This document shows, in pieces, positions 11,001 to 26,000 of a stretch of 64,000 nt of DNA. How positions within the stretch are numbered: position 1 is the stretch's first letter; each line of letters starts with the position of its first letter. Position numbers and translations under genes: made by a program. Source of the stretch: Omphiscola glabra (lineage: Eukaryota > Mollusca > Gastropoda > Lymnaeidae). The notes beneath the pieces were generated by a model that saw nothing but the letters and a program-made list of their open reading frames with translations, searched no databases and had not been told where the DNA came from. The DNA is taken from assembly GCA_964017045.1 (NCBI GenBank), contig OZ024808.1, forward strand, positions 4,543,284-4,607,283, written 5' to 3'.

Positions 11001-14000
11001 AAAAACTCACCAGTATGTCTTGTTGTAAATAACTCACCAGTATGTCTTGTTGTAAATAACTCACCAGTATGTCTTGTTGTAAATAACTCACCAGTATGTC
11101 TTGTTGTAAATAACTCACCAGTATGTCTTGTTGTAAATAACTCACCAGTATGTTTTGTTGTAAATAACTCACCAGTATGTTTTGTTGTAAATAACTCACC
11201 AGTATGTTTTGTTGTAAATAACTCACCAGTATGTCTTGTTGTAAATAACTCACCAGTATGTCTTGTTGTAAATAACTCACCAGTATGTCTTGTTGTAAAT
11301 AACTCACCAGTATGTCTTGTTGTAAATAACTCACCAGTATGTTTTGTTGTAAATAACTCACCAGTATGTCTTGTCGTAAATAACTCACCAGTATGTTTTG
11401 TTGTAAATAACTCACCAGTATGTCTTGTTGGCACAGAAAGATCTTCCTTTAAACTCATTGATGTACATGGCCTATGAAAACAATTTAATATTGAATGTCA
11501 CAAATGGATGGCATCTGGTTTTTGAATTTGAGGCTTAATTTGGATTTGTTTTTTTTAAAAATTAGAACAAGTTTAGATTTGATCATTATGGTTTAGATTA
11601 CGTCATGAACAATTGTGGCACTAAAACATTTAAATGATTAAGATATAAAATGACAGCTATACATTTTGTTGTTGATGAAGATCGAACATGTCATTTTAAA
11701 ATGACAAACTCTTATTAGTTAACCTAAAAATTGTTATAGCATTTTGAACAAATTATTATCAAAACTACACAAAAAATAATTTTTAAAAAAACTCATATAA
11801 ACCATCACAAAACTTTTATATAAACCATCACAAAAACCTTCATATAAACCATCACAAAAACCTTTATATAAACCATCACAAAAACCTTCATATAAACCAT
11901 CACAAAAACCTTTATATAAACCATCACAAAAACCTTCATATAAACCATCACAAAAACCTTTATATAAACCATCACAAAAACCTTCATATAAACCATCACA
12001 AAAACCTTCATATAAACCATCACAAAAACCTTCATATAAACCATCACAAAACTTTTATATAAACCATCACAAAACTTTTATATAAACCATCACAAAAACC
12101 TTCATATAAACCATCACAAAAACCTTCATATAAACCATCACAAAAACCTTCATATAAACCATCACAAAAACCTTCATATAAACCATCACAAAAACCTTTA
12201 TATAAACCATCACAAAAACCTTTATATAAACCATCACAAAAACCTTTATATAAACCATCACAAAAACCTTCATATAAACCATCACAAAAACAGAAATCTA
12301 GACATCTTAACTTGCAATCATTTTTTTTCTTTAATAATAAAAGTATTAAAAGTATGTATGATGAGACGTAAAGTCAATCACGAATGAAGCACATCGTAAG
12401 GAGGCACATACTCCAATCCCCAGTTGGTGATACAACTAAACAGCTTTTCCAAGTCCGAATCATCTGCCATGAGAGCCAAATTATTTTTAGTAACCATTTT
12501 TAACGATGCAAGAACCGGTACTTACCTTCAAAGCGTACTTATAGAAGCTGAGGTACTGTGCCCAGTTCAACCATGGTCCTATAGAATCAAAGTTGATCAG
12601 GAATCCCGCAAACAACTGTGTGCAAAAAACAACATTCAGGTCTAGTTGTGATAAGTGACAACCAACTCAAAGAAATAAATCACTAAAGCATTGAAACAAA
12701 TTTTTTTTTTTAAAGCCTCAAGCCAGACATGTCCATAGCGTTGACATACATTTAAATGACGTCACGTATAATGATTGACACATCAACATGGGCAAGAACC
12801 GTGTTCCTGTTTTGGGGACTGAAATGTTTAGGAATCCCAAAAAACTAAATTTCTCTGATAAGTTTGCAGCGTCAAATAGATGTGCTCATTTCTGTTTCAA
12901 CTTATCAGTTGGTGCCTGTACACTCACAGTTTGTACCAGTACTCTCACAGTGTGTACCTGTACTCTCACAGTTTGTACCTGTACTCTCACAGTCTGTACA
13001 TGTACTCTCACAATTTATACCTGTGCTCTCACAGTTTGTACATGTACTCTCACAGTCCTCATGACTGTGTCAATTTCTTGTTCTCATGATTATTCCTGAC
13101 CCGGGTGGAGGGGGGAGAGTAAGTATACTTAAATAGTCTATAGGTGACACCATCGAGTGTGCCAGTGGTTTGGCTCATGGGCTGGACAATGATGTTAAGT
13201 ACCTCTGTATCCTGGGCCTCACCTTCCTTTGACCACCCAAGTTCTGGCACAGAGCACTCGACTAGACAATGAAACAGTATTTATTGTGCCAGGGAGCTTT
13301 ATATTATGTTTGTTGTGACAAAGTGGATGGAGCCATTTTCTTGATAATGTAGCTGTTCACCATATTGTGCATCTCCCTTTGACGGTGGTGTTGCAACAAG
13401 AGATGGTTGTGTCAGGGATTCAGTCTTCTTTGTATTCAAACCGGAACTCATTCGAGCATTAAAACGAGTGTCAGTACTGCGTGATTTGGGAGGGGCTGAG
13501 ATAGGGGTCAGCACTACAAGATATGGGAGGGGCCTATAAAGAGGTCAGCACTGTTTGATGAGAGAGGGCCTCATGAAGGGGTCAGCACTACAAGATGTGG
13601 GAGGGCCTCATGAAGGCGTCAGCACTACAAGATGTGGGAGGGCCTCATGAAGGAGTCAGCACTACAAGATGTGGGAGGGCCTCATGAAGGAGTCAGCACT
13701 GTTTGATGTGGGAGGGCCTCATGAAGGGGTCATCACTACAAGATGTGGGAGTTCCTCATGAAGGGGTCAGCACTACAAGATGTGGGAGGGCCTCATGAAG
13801 GAGTCAGCACTACAAGATGTGGGATGGCCTTATGAAGGGGTCAGCACTGTTTGATGTGTGAGGGCCTCCTGAAAGGGTCAGCACTACAAGATGTGGGAGG
13901 GCCTCATGAAGGCGACAGCACTACAAGATGTGGGAGGACCTTATGAAGAGTTCACCACTACAAAATGTGGGAGGGCCTCATGAAGGGGTCATCACTACAA

Positions 14001-17000
14001 GATGTGGGAGGGCCTTATGAAGAGTTCAGCACTACAAGATGTGGGAGGGCCTCATGAAGGGGTCAGCACTACAAGATGTGGGAGGGCCTTATGAAGAGTT
14101 CAGCACTACAAAATGTGGGAGGGCCTCATGAAGGGGTCAGCACTACAAGATCGTGCAGGGCCTCATGAAGTGTTCAGCACTACAAGATGTGGGAGGGCCT
14201 CATGAAGGGGTCAGCACTACAAGATGTGGGAGGGCCTTATGAAGAGTTCAGCACTACAAAATGTGGGAGGGCCTCATGAAGGGGTCAGCACTACAAGATC
14301 GTGCAGGGCCTCATGAAGTGTTCAGCACTACAAGATGTGGGAGGACCTTATGAAGAGTTCACCACTACAAAATGTGGGAGGGCCTCATGAAGGGGTCATC
14401 ACTACAAGATGTGGGAGGGCCTTATGAAGAGTTCACCACTACAAAATGTGGGAGGGCCTTATGAAGGGGTCAGCACTACAAGATGTGGGAGGGCCTTATG
14501 AAGTGTTCAGCACTACAAAAAGTGGGAGGGCCTTATGAAGAGTTCAGCACTACAAGTTGTGGGAGAGCCCCATTAGGGGGTCAGCACTACAAGATGTGAG
14601 AGGGCCTTACGAAGGGGTCAGCACTACAAGATGTGGGAGGGCCCCATGAAGGTCTCAGAACTACAAGATGTGGGAGGGCCTCATGAAGGTCTCAGCACTA
14701 CAAGATGTGAGGGGGCCTCATGAATGTCTCAACACTACCAGATGACTAACAAAGCCTTGCTATGGCTAACCATTATTTCCTCTTACCATCGTGACCGTGT
14801 ACCAAAGGGCTAACAGGAGCTTTGCTACGGCTAACACGCCAACTGACGCGCTGATGAGGAAAGCCACGCTTGCAGCTGTCATCGTGGTGCAGAACAGACA
14901 CAGGGTGAACTTGTAGAAGTGGTCACCACCATCGTTGAGACCTGGGTTACAAGGCAAACAAACAATAACAACGTTTTACTCTGTTGAAATCTTAGGCTAG
15001 AAACACAACAAAATAACTCTGTTTAATTCTTGTAGTCTTACCGTAATATTTCTCTTTGCACGAACTTCAGATGTGACATCTACTTATGTCTATTGGCGTG
15101 TTTCAGGGGATTGCGCAACTGCTAACAGTCATTTGCTATTGGCTAGTTCGGGCACTTATCATTTGATCGACAATTGCGTTAAGGGTCAGGGCGAAAATCA
15201 AAACTTTGCGTACCCCCACCCCCCAAACTGTTATAAAAATAATGCACTTCAATAATATCTTTTATTTTTAATTTTAGGATCATGAAATTCATTACATTGG
15301 ACAGCAGTCTAGACATTGGACAGCAGTCTAGACATTGGCCAGGAGTCTAGACATTGGCCAGCAGTCTAGACATTGGACAGCAGTCTAGACATTGGTCAAC
15401 AGTCTAGACATTGGACAGCAGTCTAGAAATTGGACATCAGTCTAGAGATTGGACAGCAGTCTAGACATTGGACAGCAGTCTAGTCATTGGACAGCAGTCT
15501 AGATATTTGACAGCAGTCTAATATATCCTAATCTTATTCTTATCCTGTATTTAGGATCTAGCTTCCGGTTACATTTCTCGAAAAGGATTTAAGATTTTCT
15601 AAAATAGTAGACTGTGTTGACATGTTGACATGTTGATATTGTGTTAAGTCAAGGGAAAGTGGTGACGATTTCTTCCTTGGGTTAGAGAAATTCATTTTTT
15701 TTTTTTTTGACGGAGAGTATTGACATTTTTGTCTGTATATTAATAGTTCTTTATGAATACACTACTATTTACCATATGAAATATCACTTGCAAATATCCT
15801 TTGTCAATGTTAAGTCAGGGATCCCCCTGGGCTCGGTGCTAGGCCCCTGTTTGTTCCTAGCATATATCAATGACCTACCCGAGAAATTGACATCCCACGC
15901 AAGACTGTTCGCAGATGACACAGCCGTGTATAGGACGATCACCAACAGATCTGACCAGGACCAGCTACAAGAGGATCTCAATCGATTAGCTGAGTGGGAG
16001 GCGAGCTGGGACATGGAATTTCATCCAGCCAAGTGCCAGACACTGTCAGTCTCTAGAAGTTGTACTCCTCTACGCTACCACTATGAATTGCATGGTCATT
16101 TGCTTGAGTCAGTTTCCTCCGTAAGGTACCTGGGTGTTACCATTCAGAGAGAGGTCCGCTGGGACGAGCATATTAACAATGTGTGCAACCAGGCAAACAA
16201 GACCCTGGGGTTCTTAAAGCGTAATCTAAAGATCAGCAACTCTGGTGTGAAAGAAAGAGCCTATAAAGCCTTTGTCCGGCCGCTTTTAGATTATGCATCT
16301 TCGGTCTGGGACCATTCACTCAGAAGAGCATCGACAGGTTGGAGGCAGTACAGCGACGGGCAGCACGCTTTGTCCTGAACCGCTACAGGAATACCTCTAG
16401 TGTTGGCAGCATGCTGGAAACACTGGGCTGGTCACTATTGGAGGAACGACGACGACTATCCAGGCTCTCCATGATTTACAAGATAAATAATGGGCTAGTC
16501 CACTGCTCTGGCATTAAACAGAAACTCGTCCCTCTCCCCCATAGACAACGACGAGGCCACGACAGGCAGTTCCGGCTCATACCAGCGAGAAGCCAGTATA
16601 GGAACTGCTTATTCCTACCAAAGACAATCAGGGACTGGAACAAGATTCCAAAAGGAACAGTTGAGGCGACAACACTTGACTCATTTGCGTCTATTACCTC
16701 AGGCCTTCCAACCCCTAGTGCATGATACCCTCAAACAGTTAACTCTTGTAACCAGTGAAATATCCTCATCAACACCAGGCACAGAAACATTGCAAATCCC
16801 ATCTACATTCATAGGAGCCATAATGATCAATAAATTGATCGTGGGCCCTTAATATATAGAAGAAAAAGAAATAATTCCGTCCTAAATATAGACACATAAA
16901 TACGTACAACGTGAGGATATCCTTCAAAAAATGACAGATGATCAAAAAGAATTGACTTAAGGGCGTCAACGTAAAGAGAACCCAATGACTTAATAAAAAC

Positions 17001-20000
17001 GAAAGATTCATATTTTGCACATATGAAAATATATTTTAAATAACAGCAGTTAGGAGCCACCAAAACTGTTAGTAAGTTATAACACATTAGACTTACCAAC
17101 GGCAAAGTAGATAATGGCAGACGAGATGATTAAAGGAAACAGTCTCAGAGGTACTATGTCAAAAATAACTTTGACCAGGAAGTAGACAGAGACTCTGTAG
17201 AATCCACTGATACTTTCATGCCTGTGGATATAGCCATTGACATAGACATAGTGTGATGGACAGAATATTTTCACGGCTGTGGACATAGTGAGATGGACAC
17301 AATACTTTCATGCCTGTAGACATAGTGAGATGGACACAATGCTTTCATGCCTGTAGACATAGAGAGATGGACACAATGCTTTCATGGCTGTGGACATAGT
17401 GAGATGGACACAATACTTTCATGGCTGTGGACATATTGAGATGGACACAATACTTTCATGGCCGTGGACATAGTGAGATCGACACAATACTTTCATGGCT
17501 GTGGACATAGTGAGATGGACACAATACTTTCATGGCTGTGGACATAGTGAGATGGACACAATGCTTTCATGGCTGTGGACATAGTGAGATGGACACAATA
17601 CTTTCATGGCTGTAGACATAGTGAGATGGACACAATACTTTCATGGCTGTGGACATATTGAGATGGATACAATACTTTCATGGCTGTGGACATAGTGAGA
17701 TGGACCCAATACTTTCATACATGTGGACTTAGTGAGCTTGACATAATACTTTCATGCCGTTGACATAGTGAGATGGACAAATTATCTTCATAGCTGTGGA
17801 CATAGTGAGATTGTCACAGATGAAGATTCTTTAAAATAATGTTTTTAAAAAAAAACTAATTCATTGAAACACTAAGGCTATTACTAGTTTTAAACACATG
17901 TAATAGTCAGCAGTCCTAAAATGTAAATAGTCTATCCACAAGCACACAGGTGTATACTAAAAACATTTATTCTGAACACATCAAATTCAACCGTCTGTCA
18001 ACAAACACTAAGATTTCCCCTCAAACAAACATCCATAAGCCTGCCGTACACCAAAATTCTAATTTCTTTTCATTAAAATCCAATTTATCCAATATATTCA
18101 TCCACGTATGCAGTGGTTTCCATAATTTTCGATTCTAAGCCCCTTTGATAATTCCATGTTACCCCAAGACTCCCTATGTTAACATCTAACAAGTACTCGG
18201 CCAAATAACCAATCTCCTTCTTGTTTCAAGGTTTTTTGATAAATTAAGTGAACAAAAACTTAAGTGAACAAATAAATGAACGTGTAAGCAAATATTTCAA
18301 AGTTGCGCTCTTTCAGAATGAATTGAAAATGGAAATATAATTATTAAAAGGGGTGAATAACCCTCGGCACGTGCTTGAGAAAGCTATTGCTCCCCAAAGG
18401 GAACCACTGACCAGATGGACACAGTAAATCTTAAAATTCTTACATGAAATTTTTTCGTTCATCTACGAACACTTGTAGGGCTGTTAAATTGATGAACAGT
18501 TGTTTAAAGATGGCTAGGAACAAAACACCCGATCTGATGAAATAGTCAACACATTGAAACAGATGAAAAGGATTATTAAAACAACTTATTGAGTAGAAGA
18601 CAAAGATGAAAAAAAAATAAAAAAATATGCTCACAAATGTGAACCGCTCTAAAGAATTTAACCCAAAAATGGGTCCAATAGAATTTAAAATTAAATGTGT
18701 GCATCAAACATTATATTAGAGAATAATTTATAATTTGCTAAATGATAATTGTACCAAATTTCTTATTATAGAGCATATCAAAGCATTCGTATAGCAAACA
18801 TATCATTTGTAAAAATGTTGATATTTCTTTGCTAACAAAAGTTAATGGAGCAGGCACCAACATGTGCAGTACTAAAACTCCGGCATGATGAACGTGTTAG
18901 TCAATGGGAGCAGTGTTCCAACTGTGACGTAATACTAGTATTGAAATGAATGATACACCTATGCCTCGCTATACGGCCGCTCTTTATACGGCATTTCGCT
19001 TTACGGCCAACTTTAAATTATGGCACTTTTTCGGTTTACGGCCCACGATGTTTCATTATACGGCCAATAGATACCCTCTCTTTAGTTTCAGCTTCTCCTC
19101 TTAGGCGGCTCTGCTTTAGTAGTCTGCCTTATTTCCTGTGCTATCCCACCTTATTCATATCCTGTGACTCAGTAAGTTGACGTGTTTGTTTCTGTTTTGT
19201 TTGTTTGGATTCATTGGTGAATTTTATTTTATGTATAAATATGTGCATATGATTTCTTTTGTTTCTTAATTTATATGTTTATTTTTTTTTAAATTTCTAT
19301 TTACTATTACAATGTTTTGTACTTTAATTTTTATAGGAAATGAAAAGAATAAAATGATTTATGAACTAACGACTATATTATTTTATACAAAAATTGGAAC
19401 AGATCAAATTAAATGTGTATGTGTTTATATCAAAATTATTGATTCATTATACGGGTTTTCGCTTTACGACCAACTTTCCCGGAACGTATCTAGGCCGTAA
19501 AGCGAGGTATGGGTGTATTTTGGGCAACTGTAATTGGATTTGGAGCGGTGCTCAGAGCTCTGGAGCAGGTTTCTTTGCCCGTCACTAGAATGGAAATGGA
19601 GCTGTTACAAATGTATTACTGCTCCAGGCTCATTATATATATATATATAAACATATATATATATATATATATATAACTTCGTTTTGTATGTGGTTAAATG
19701 CGCAGATTAATGACCTATTCTTCTACCAGGGTGCTGGTTGGCGTAGTAGTCTAACCTGAGTCAATCCCAAACTACTAGCGTTCAATCACCAGACAGGCAA
19801 GCAATGCACCAGCACCCCGGGTGGATGGGACACGTTAGCCCGGGATTGCAAATCGGAAAAGCGATCCCGGAAATGGTGTACCGTAGATGTTATGAAAATC
19901 CCGACAACTCCTGCGTCGTAGAATACATAAATGGCGCAGTGAAACACATACACACACACATACTACTGGTCATCTACTGCATCTATTTCCAGGCGTCTTA

Positions 20001-23000
20001 ACTTAGTCTTGCCAATTGGATAAAATAGGCAAGAATGAGCGAGTAAGGCTGACGAATTGAGCAAGTCTCCCACACTTAAACGAAATACTGCTATAGTCAA
20101 AATGTGTCTTGTTCATCCACACGAGTGATGGATGTTCAACTCTCTTTAACAGCAATATAGCCTTACTCGACTAACTCCTATGTGATCACATTCTTTTACA
20201 ACATAGAGCACCACTCATTTACAATATGGAACACCACTCATTTACAATATGGAACACCACTCATTTACAATATGGAACACCACTCATTTACAATATGGAA
20301 CACCACTCATTTACAATATGGAACACCACTCATTGACAATGACGTAATGGGCATTTATGGAGATCATATTGTGATTACAATCATAAAAAAAAAAACAGGC
20401 GAGTAACACGTGGCCTTTTAAAGATGTGTTTTGTCTTAACACTAAGATACAACCAACAGGAGACAAACGTATACAAATCTCACCTGTCTTTGAAAGCGTG
20501 GCTTGGATCCTCACCAAGTTGCCAATATAATACACTGATGAGTATGGCTAAAAACATAGAAGTGAACACCTGGAAAATAACACAACTCAATTTTGGTTTA
20601 CATTGTTTAAACTTATTATAAAGCTTATCAGTTTTTCGCCAAATCATATTGTTATTTTAAAAAAATGAAGCAAATGAGGCTGATAAATTTAGTCTGAGAA
20701 TATTAATGTTGTATAAGAAATAATATATATATATTTTTTTTTTAAAAAAATAAAATTTATGTTTAAGAATATTTATAATAGGTATATTTTATTTGGTTGA
20801 TTCAATCTATATTGTCTAATTACGATAAATTGCAGTAAATGTAAAAAAATCTAAAGACAATAATTACTGTGAAGATACTTGTCTGAGGATTTCTCAACAT
20901 ATTCATCATAGCTCTCTTGGCCAACACCAGGACCTGAAACATAAGGTTGTCAACACTAATAGCATTGGAAATCTTTTATGCAATTGTTAATTTAATGTTA
21001 ACCAAAAGTCTTAAGAATTATTCACACATTTTTACCTCAAGTTATTGATCAAATTTACAGAAGTTTCAATTTTTTTATGTTCATTTTTAGGTTACAAGTT
21101 AAAACAAAAAGTGTTTTTTTTTCCTAGTGTCATACTTGGTGTCCAAATGGCGTGACGTAATCAACAGCTTCATGTCGTTCACCCAGGAGTCCTCCACGAG
21201 CTTCAAAGTTTTTCAATATGGCGACTGCTTCTTCCTGAAGTCTAAACACACATACATACATATTTATACATACAAAAACACGAATTCTAAATTCAAATGT
21301 TAAGAGGTAGGCGAATGTAAAAATAAACATGGATCAAGGGAATTTAGGGTCTTAAAGCTATGAGCTACAGAGTTGTGATTAATTTATTTTTCTTCTTTAA
21401 CTGTAAACATAAAATCTAAAATCACAAAGTGTTATTTTGGGGCGATCATATTGTTGTAATTCTGAGCGAGAAATAGTTCCTATGTTTCGATATTTTGTAA
21501 GAAAATAAAAAAGTTGTAAAAGAAAGTAATTAACTTGGTTGTACAAGTTTGTGTTATCAGCATAAGTTTGTGTTATCAGCATAAGTTTGTGTTATCAGCA
21601 TAAGTTTGTGTTATCAGCATAAGTTTGTGTTATCAGCATAAGTTTGTGTTATCAGCATAAGTTTGTGTTATCAGCATAAGTTTGTGGTATCAGCACAAGT
21701 TTGTGGTATCAGCATAAGTTTGTGGTATCAGCATAAGTTTGTGGTATCAGCACAAGTTTGTGGTATCAGCATAAGTTTGTGGTATCAGCATAAGTTTGTG
21801 GTATCAGCATAAGTTTGTGGTATCAGCATAAGTTTGTGGTATCAGCATAAGTTTGTGTTATCAGCATAAGTTTGTGTTATCAGCATAAGTTTGTGTTATC
21901 AGCATAAGTTTGTGTTATCAGCATAAGTTTGTGTTATCAGCATAAGTTTGTGGTATCAGCATAAGTTTGTGTTATCAGCATAAGTTTGTGTTATCAGCAT
22001 AAGTTTGTGTTATCAGCATAAGTTTGTGGTATCAGCATAAGTTTGTGGTATCAGCATAAGTTTGTGGTATCAGCATAAGTTTGTGGTATCAGCATAAGTT
22101 TGTGGTATCAGCATAAGTTTGTGTTATCAGCATAAGTTTGTGTTATCAGCATAAGTTTGTGTTATCAGCATAAGTTTGTGTTATCAGCATAAGTTTGTGT
22201 TATCAGCATAAGTTTGTGTTATCAGCATAAGTTTGTGGTATCAGCATAAGTTTGTGTTATCAGCATAAGTTTGTGGTATCAGCATAAGTTTGTGTTATCA
22301 GCATAAGTTTGTGGTATCAGCATAAGTTTGTGTTATCAGCACAAGTTTGTGTTATCAGCATAAGTTTGTGGTATCAGCATAAGTTTGTGGTATCAGCATA
22401 AGTTTGTGTTATCAGCACAAGTTTGTGTTATCAGCACAAGTTTGTGTTATCAGCATAAGTTTGTGGTATCAGCACAAGTTTGTGGTATCAGCATAAGTTT
22501 GTGTTATCAGCATAAGTTTGTGGTATCAGCATAAGTTTGTGTTATCAGCATAAGTTTGTGTTATCAGCATAAGTTTGTGTTATCAGCATAAGTTTGTGTT
22601 ATCAGCATAAGTTTGTGTTATCAGCACAAGTTTGTGTTATCAGCATAAGTTTGTGGTATCAGCATAAGTTTGTGGTATCAGCATAAGTTTGTGGTATCAG
22701 CATAAGTTTGTGGTATCAGCATAAGTTTGTGGTATCAGCATAAGTTTGTGGTATCAGCATAAGTTTGTGGTATCAGCATAAGTTTGTGGTATCAGCATAA
22801 GTTTGTGTCCACAACATAAGTTTGTGTTATCAGCATAAGTTTGTGTTATCAGCATAAGTTTGTGTTATCAGCATAAGTTTGTGGTATCAACATAAGTTTG
22901 TGTTATCAGCATAAGTTTGTGGTATCAGCATAAGTTTGTGGTATCAGCATAAGTTTGTGTTATCAGCATAAGTTTGTGTTATCAGCATAAGTTTGTGGTA

Positions 23001-26000
23001 TCAACATAAGTTTGTGTTATCAGCATAAGTTTGTGGTATCAGCATAAGTTTGTGGTATCAGCATAAGTTTGTGGTATCAGCATAAGTTTGTGTCCACAAC
23101 ATAAGTTTGTGTTATCAGCATAAGTTTGTGGTATCAGCACAAGTTTGTGGTATCAGCATAAGTTTGTGTCCACAACATAAGTTTGTGTTATCAGCATAAG
23201 TTTGTGTTATCAGCATAAGTTTGTGTTATCAGCATAAGTTTGTGGTATCAACATAAGTTTGTGTTATCAGCATAAGTTTGTGGTATCAGCATAAGTTTGT
23301 GTCCACAACATAAGTTTGTGGTATCAGCATAAGTTTGTGTTATCAGCATAAGTTTGTGTTATCAGCACAAGTTTGTGTTATCAGCATAAGTTTGTGGTAT
23401 CAGCATAAGTTTGTGGTATCAGCATAAGTTTGTGTTATCAGCACAAGTTTGTGTTATCAGCACAAGTTTGTGTTATCAGCATAAGTTTGTGTTATCAGCA
23501 TAAGTTTGTGTTATCAGCATAAGTTTGTGTTATCAGCATAAGTTTGTGTCCACAACATAAGTTTGTGGTATCAGCATAAGTTTGTGTTATCAGCATAAGT
23601 TTGTGTTATCAGCACAAGTTTGTGTTATCAGCATAAGTTTGTGGTATCAGCATAAGTTTGTGGTATCAGCATAAGTTTGTGTTATCAGCACAAGTTTGTG
23701 TTATCAGCACAAGTTTGTGTTATCAGCATAAGTTTGTGGTATCAGCATAAGTTTGTGTTATCAGCATAAGTTTGTGTTATCAGCACAAGTTTGTGTTATC
23801 AGCACAAGTTTGTGTTATCAGCATAAGTTTGTGTTATCAGCATAAGTTTGTGTTATCAGCACAAGTTTGTGGTATCAGCATAAGTTTGTGGTATCAGCAT
23901 AAGTTTGTGTTATCAGCACAAGTTTGTGTTATCAGCATAAGTTTGTGGTATCAGCATAAGTTTGTGGTATCAGCATAAGTTTGTGGTATCAGCATAAGTT
24001 TGTGGTATCAGCATAAGTTTGTGGTATCAGCACAAGTTTGTGTTATCAGCATAAGTTTGTGGTATCAGCATAAGTTTGTGGTATCAGCATAAGTTTGTGG
24101 TATCAGCACAAGTTTGTGTTATCAGCATAAGTTTGTGTTATCAGCATAAGTTTGTGGTATCAGCACAAGTTTGTGTTATCAGCATAAGTTTGTGTTATCA
24201 GCATAAGTTTGTGGTATCAGCATAAGTTTGTGGTATCAGCACAAGTTTGTGGTATCAGCATAAGTTTGTGTTATCAGCACAAGTTTGTGTTATCAGCATA
24301 AGTTTGTGGTATCAGCACAAGTTTGTGGTATCAGCATAAGTTTGTGGTATCAGCATAAGTTTGTGTTATCAGCATAAGTTTGTGTTATCAGCATAAGTTT
24401 GTGTTATCAGCATAAGTTTGTGTTATCAGCATAAGTTTGTGTTATCAGCATAAGTTTGTGTTATCAGCACAAGTTTGTGTTATCAGCATAAGTTTGTGGT
24501 ATCAGCATAAGTTTGTGGTATCAGCATAAGTTTGTGGTATCAGCATAAGTTTGTGTTATCAGCATAAGTTTGTGTTATCAGCATAAGTTTGTGTTATCAG
24601 CATAAGTTTGTGTTATCAGCATAAGTTTGTGTTATCAGCATAAGTTTGTGTTATCAGCACAAGTTTGTGTTATCAGCATAAGTTTGTGGTATCAGCATAA
24701 GTTTGTGGTATCAGCATAAGTTTGTGGTATCAGCATAAGTTTGTGGTATCAGCACAAGTTTGTGTTATCAGCATAAGTTTGTGGTATCAGCATAAGTTTG
24801 TGGTATCAGCATAAGTTTGTGGTATCAGCACAAGTTTGTGTTATCAGCATAAGTTTGTGTTATCAGCATAAGTTTGTGGTATCAGCACAAGTTTGTGTTA
24901 TCAGCATAAGTTTGTGTTATCAGCATAAGTTTGTGGTATCAGCATAAGTTTGTGGTATCAGCACAAGTTTGTGGTATCAGCATAAGTTTGTGTTATCAGC
25001 ACAAGTTTGTGTTATCAGCATAAGTTTGTGGTATCAGCACAAGTTTGTGGTATCAGCATAAGTTTGTGGTATCAGCATAAGTTTGTGTTATCAGCATAAG
25101 TTTGTGTTATCAGCATAAGTTTGTGTTATCAGCATAAGTTTGTGTTATCAGCATAAGTTTGTGTTATCAGCATAAGTTTGTGTTATCAGCACAAGTTTGT
25201 GTTATCAGCATAAGTTTGTGGTATCAGCATAAGTTTGTGGTATCAGCATAAGTTTGTGTTATCAGCACAAGTTTGTGTTATCAGCACAAGTTTGTGTTAT
25301 CAGCATAAGTTTGTGGTATCAGCATAAGTTTGTGTTATCAGCATAAGTTTGTGTTATCAGCACAAGTTTGTGTTATCAGCACAAGTTTGTGTTATCAGCA
25401 TAAGTTTGTGGTATCAGCATAAGTTTGTGTTATCAGCACAAGTTTGTGGTATCAGCATAAGTTTGTGGTATCAGCATAAGTTTGTGTTATCAGCACAAGT
25501 TTGTGTTATCAGCATAAGTTTGTGGTATCAGCATAAGTTTGTGGTATCAGCATAAGTTTGTGGTATCAGCATAAGTTTGTGGTATCAGCATAAGTTTGTG
25601 GTATCAGCACAAGTTTGTGTTATCAGCATAAGTTTGTGGTATCAGCATAAGTTTGTGGTATCAGCATAAGTTTGTGGTATCAGCACAAGTTTGTGTTATC
25701 AGCATAAGTTTGTGTTATCAGCATAAGTTTGTGGTATCAGCACAAGTTTGTGTTATCAGCATAAGTTTGTGTTATCAGCATAAGTTTGTGGTATCAGCAT
25801 AAGTTTGTGGTATCAGCACAAGTTTGTGTTATCAGCATAAGTTTGTGGTATCAGCATAAGTTTGTGGTATCAGCATAAGTTTGTGGTATCAGCACAAGTT
25901 TGTGTTATCAGCATAAGTTTGTGTTATCAGCATAAGTTTGTGGTATCAGCACAAGTTTGTGTTATCAGCATAAGTTTGTGTTATCAGCATAAGTTTGTGG

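Noticed and set aside
10835..11458. 207-codon frame of repeated RHTGELFTT
   Set aside because: Wrong-frame reading of the 27-bp array at exon 16 of copy A; the exon's true frame stops at once in the array.
13299..13514. 71-codon minus-strand frame
   Set aside because: Falls in an interspersed repeat and the start of the 37-bp array; the second repeat copy at 4241-4533 does not keep the frame.
16769..17105. Minus-strand frames of 83 and 92 codons next to exon 13
   Set aside because: They read antisense through the LINE 3' UTR and intron sequence; the exon 13 frame is elsewhere.
20873..20878. Alternative donor GTATCT for exon 10 of copy A
   Set aside because: It breaks the frame into exon 11 and copy B uses the equivalent of the later donor.
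23772..25555. Two near-identical 68-codon frames
   Set aside because: Parts of the 19-bp array; useful only as a marker of the 1577-bp higher-order repeat.
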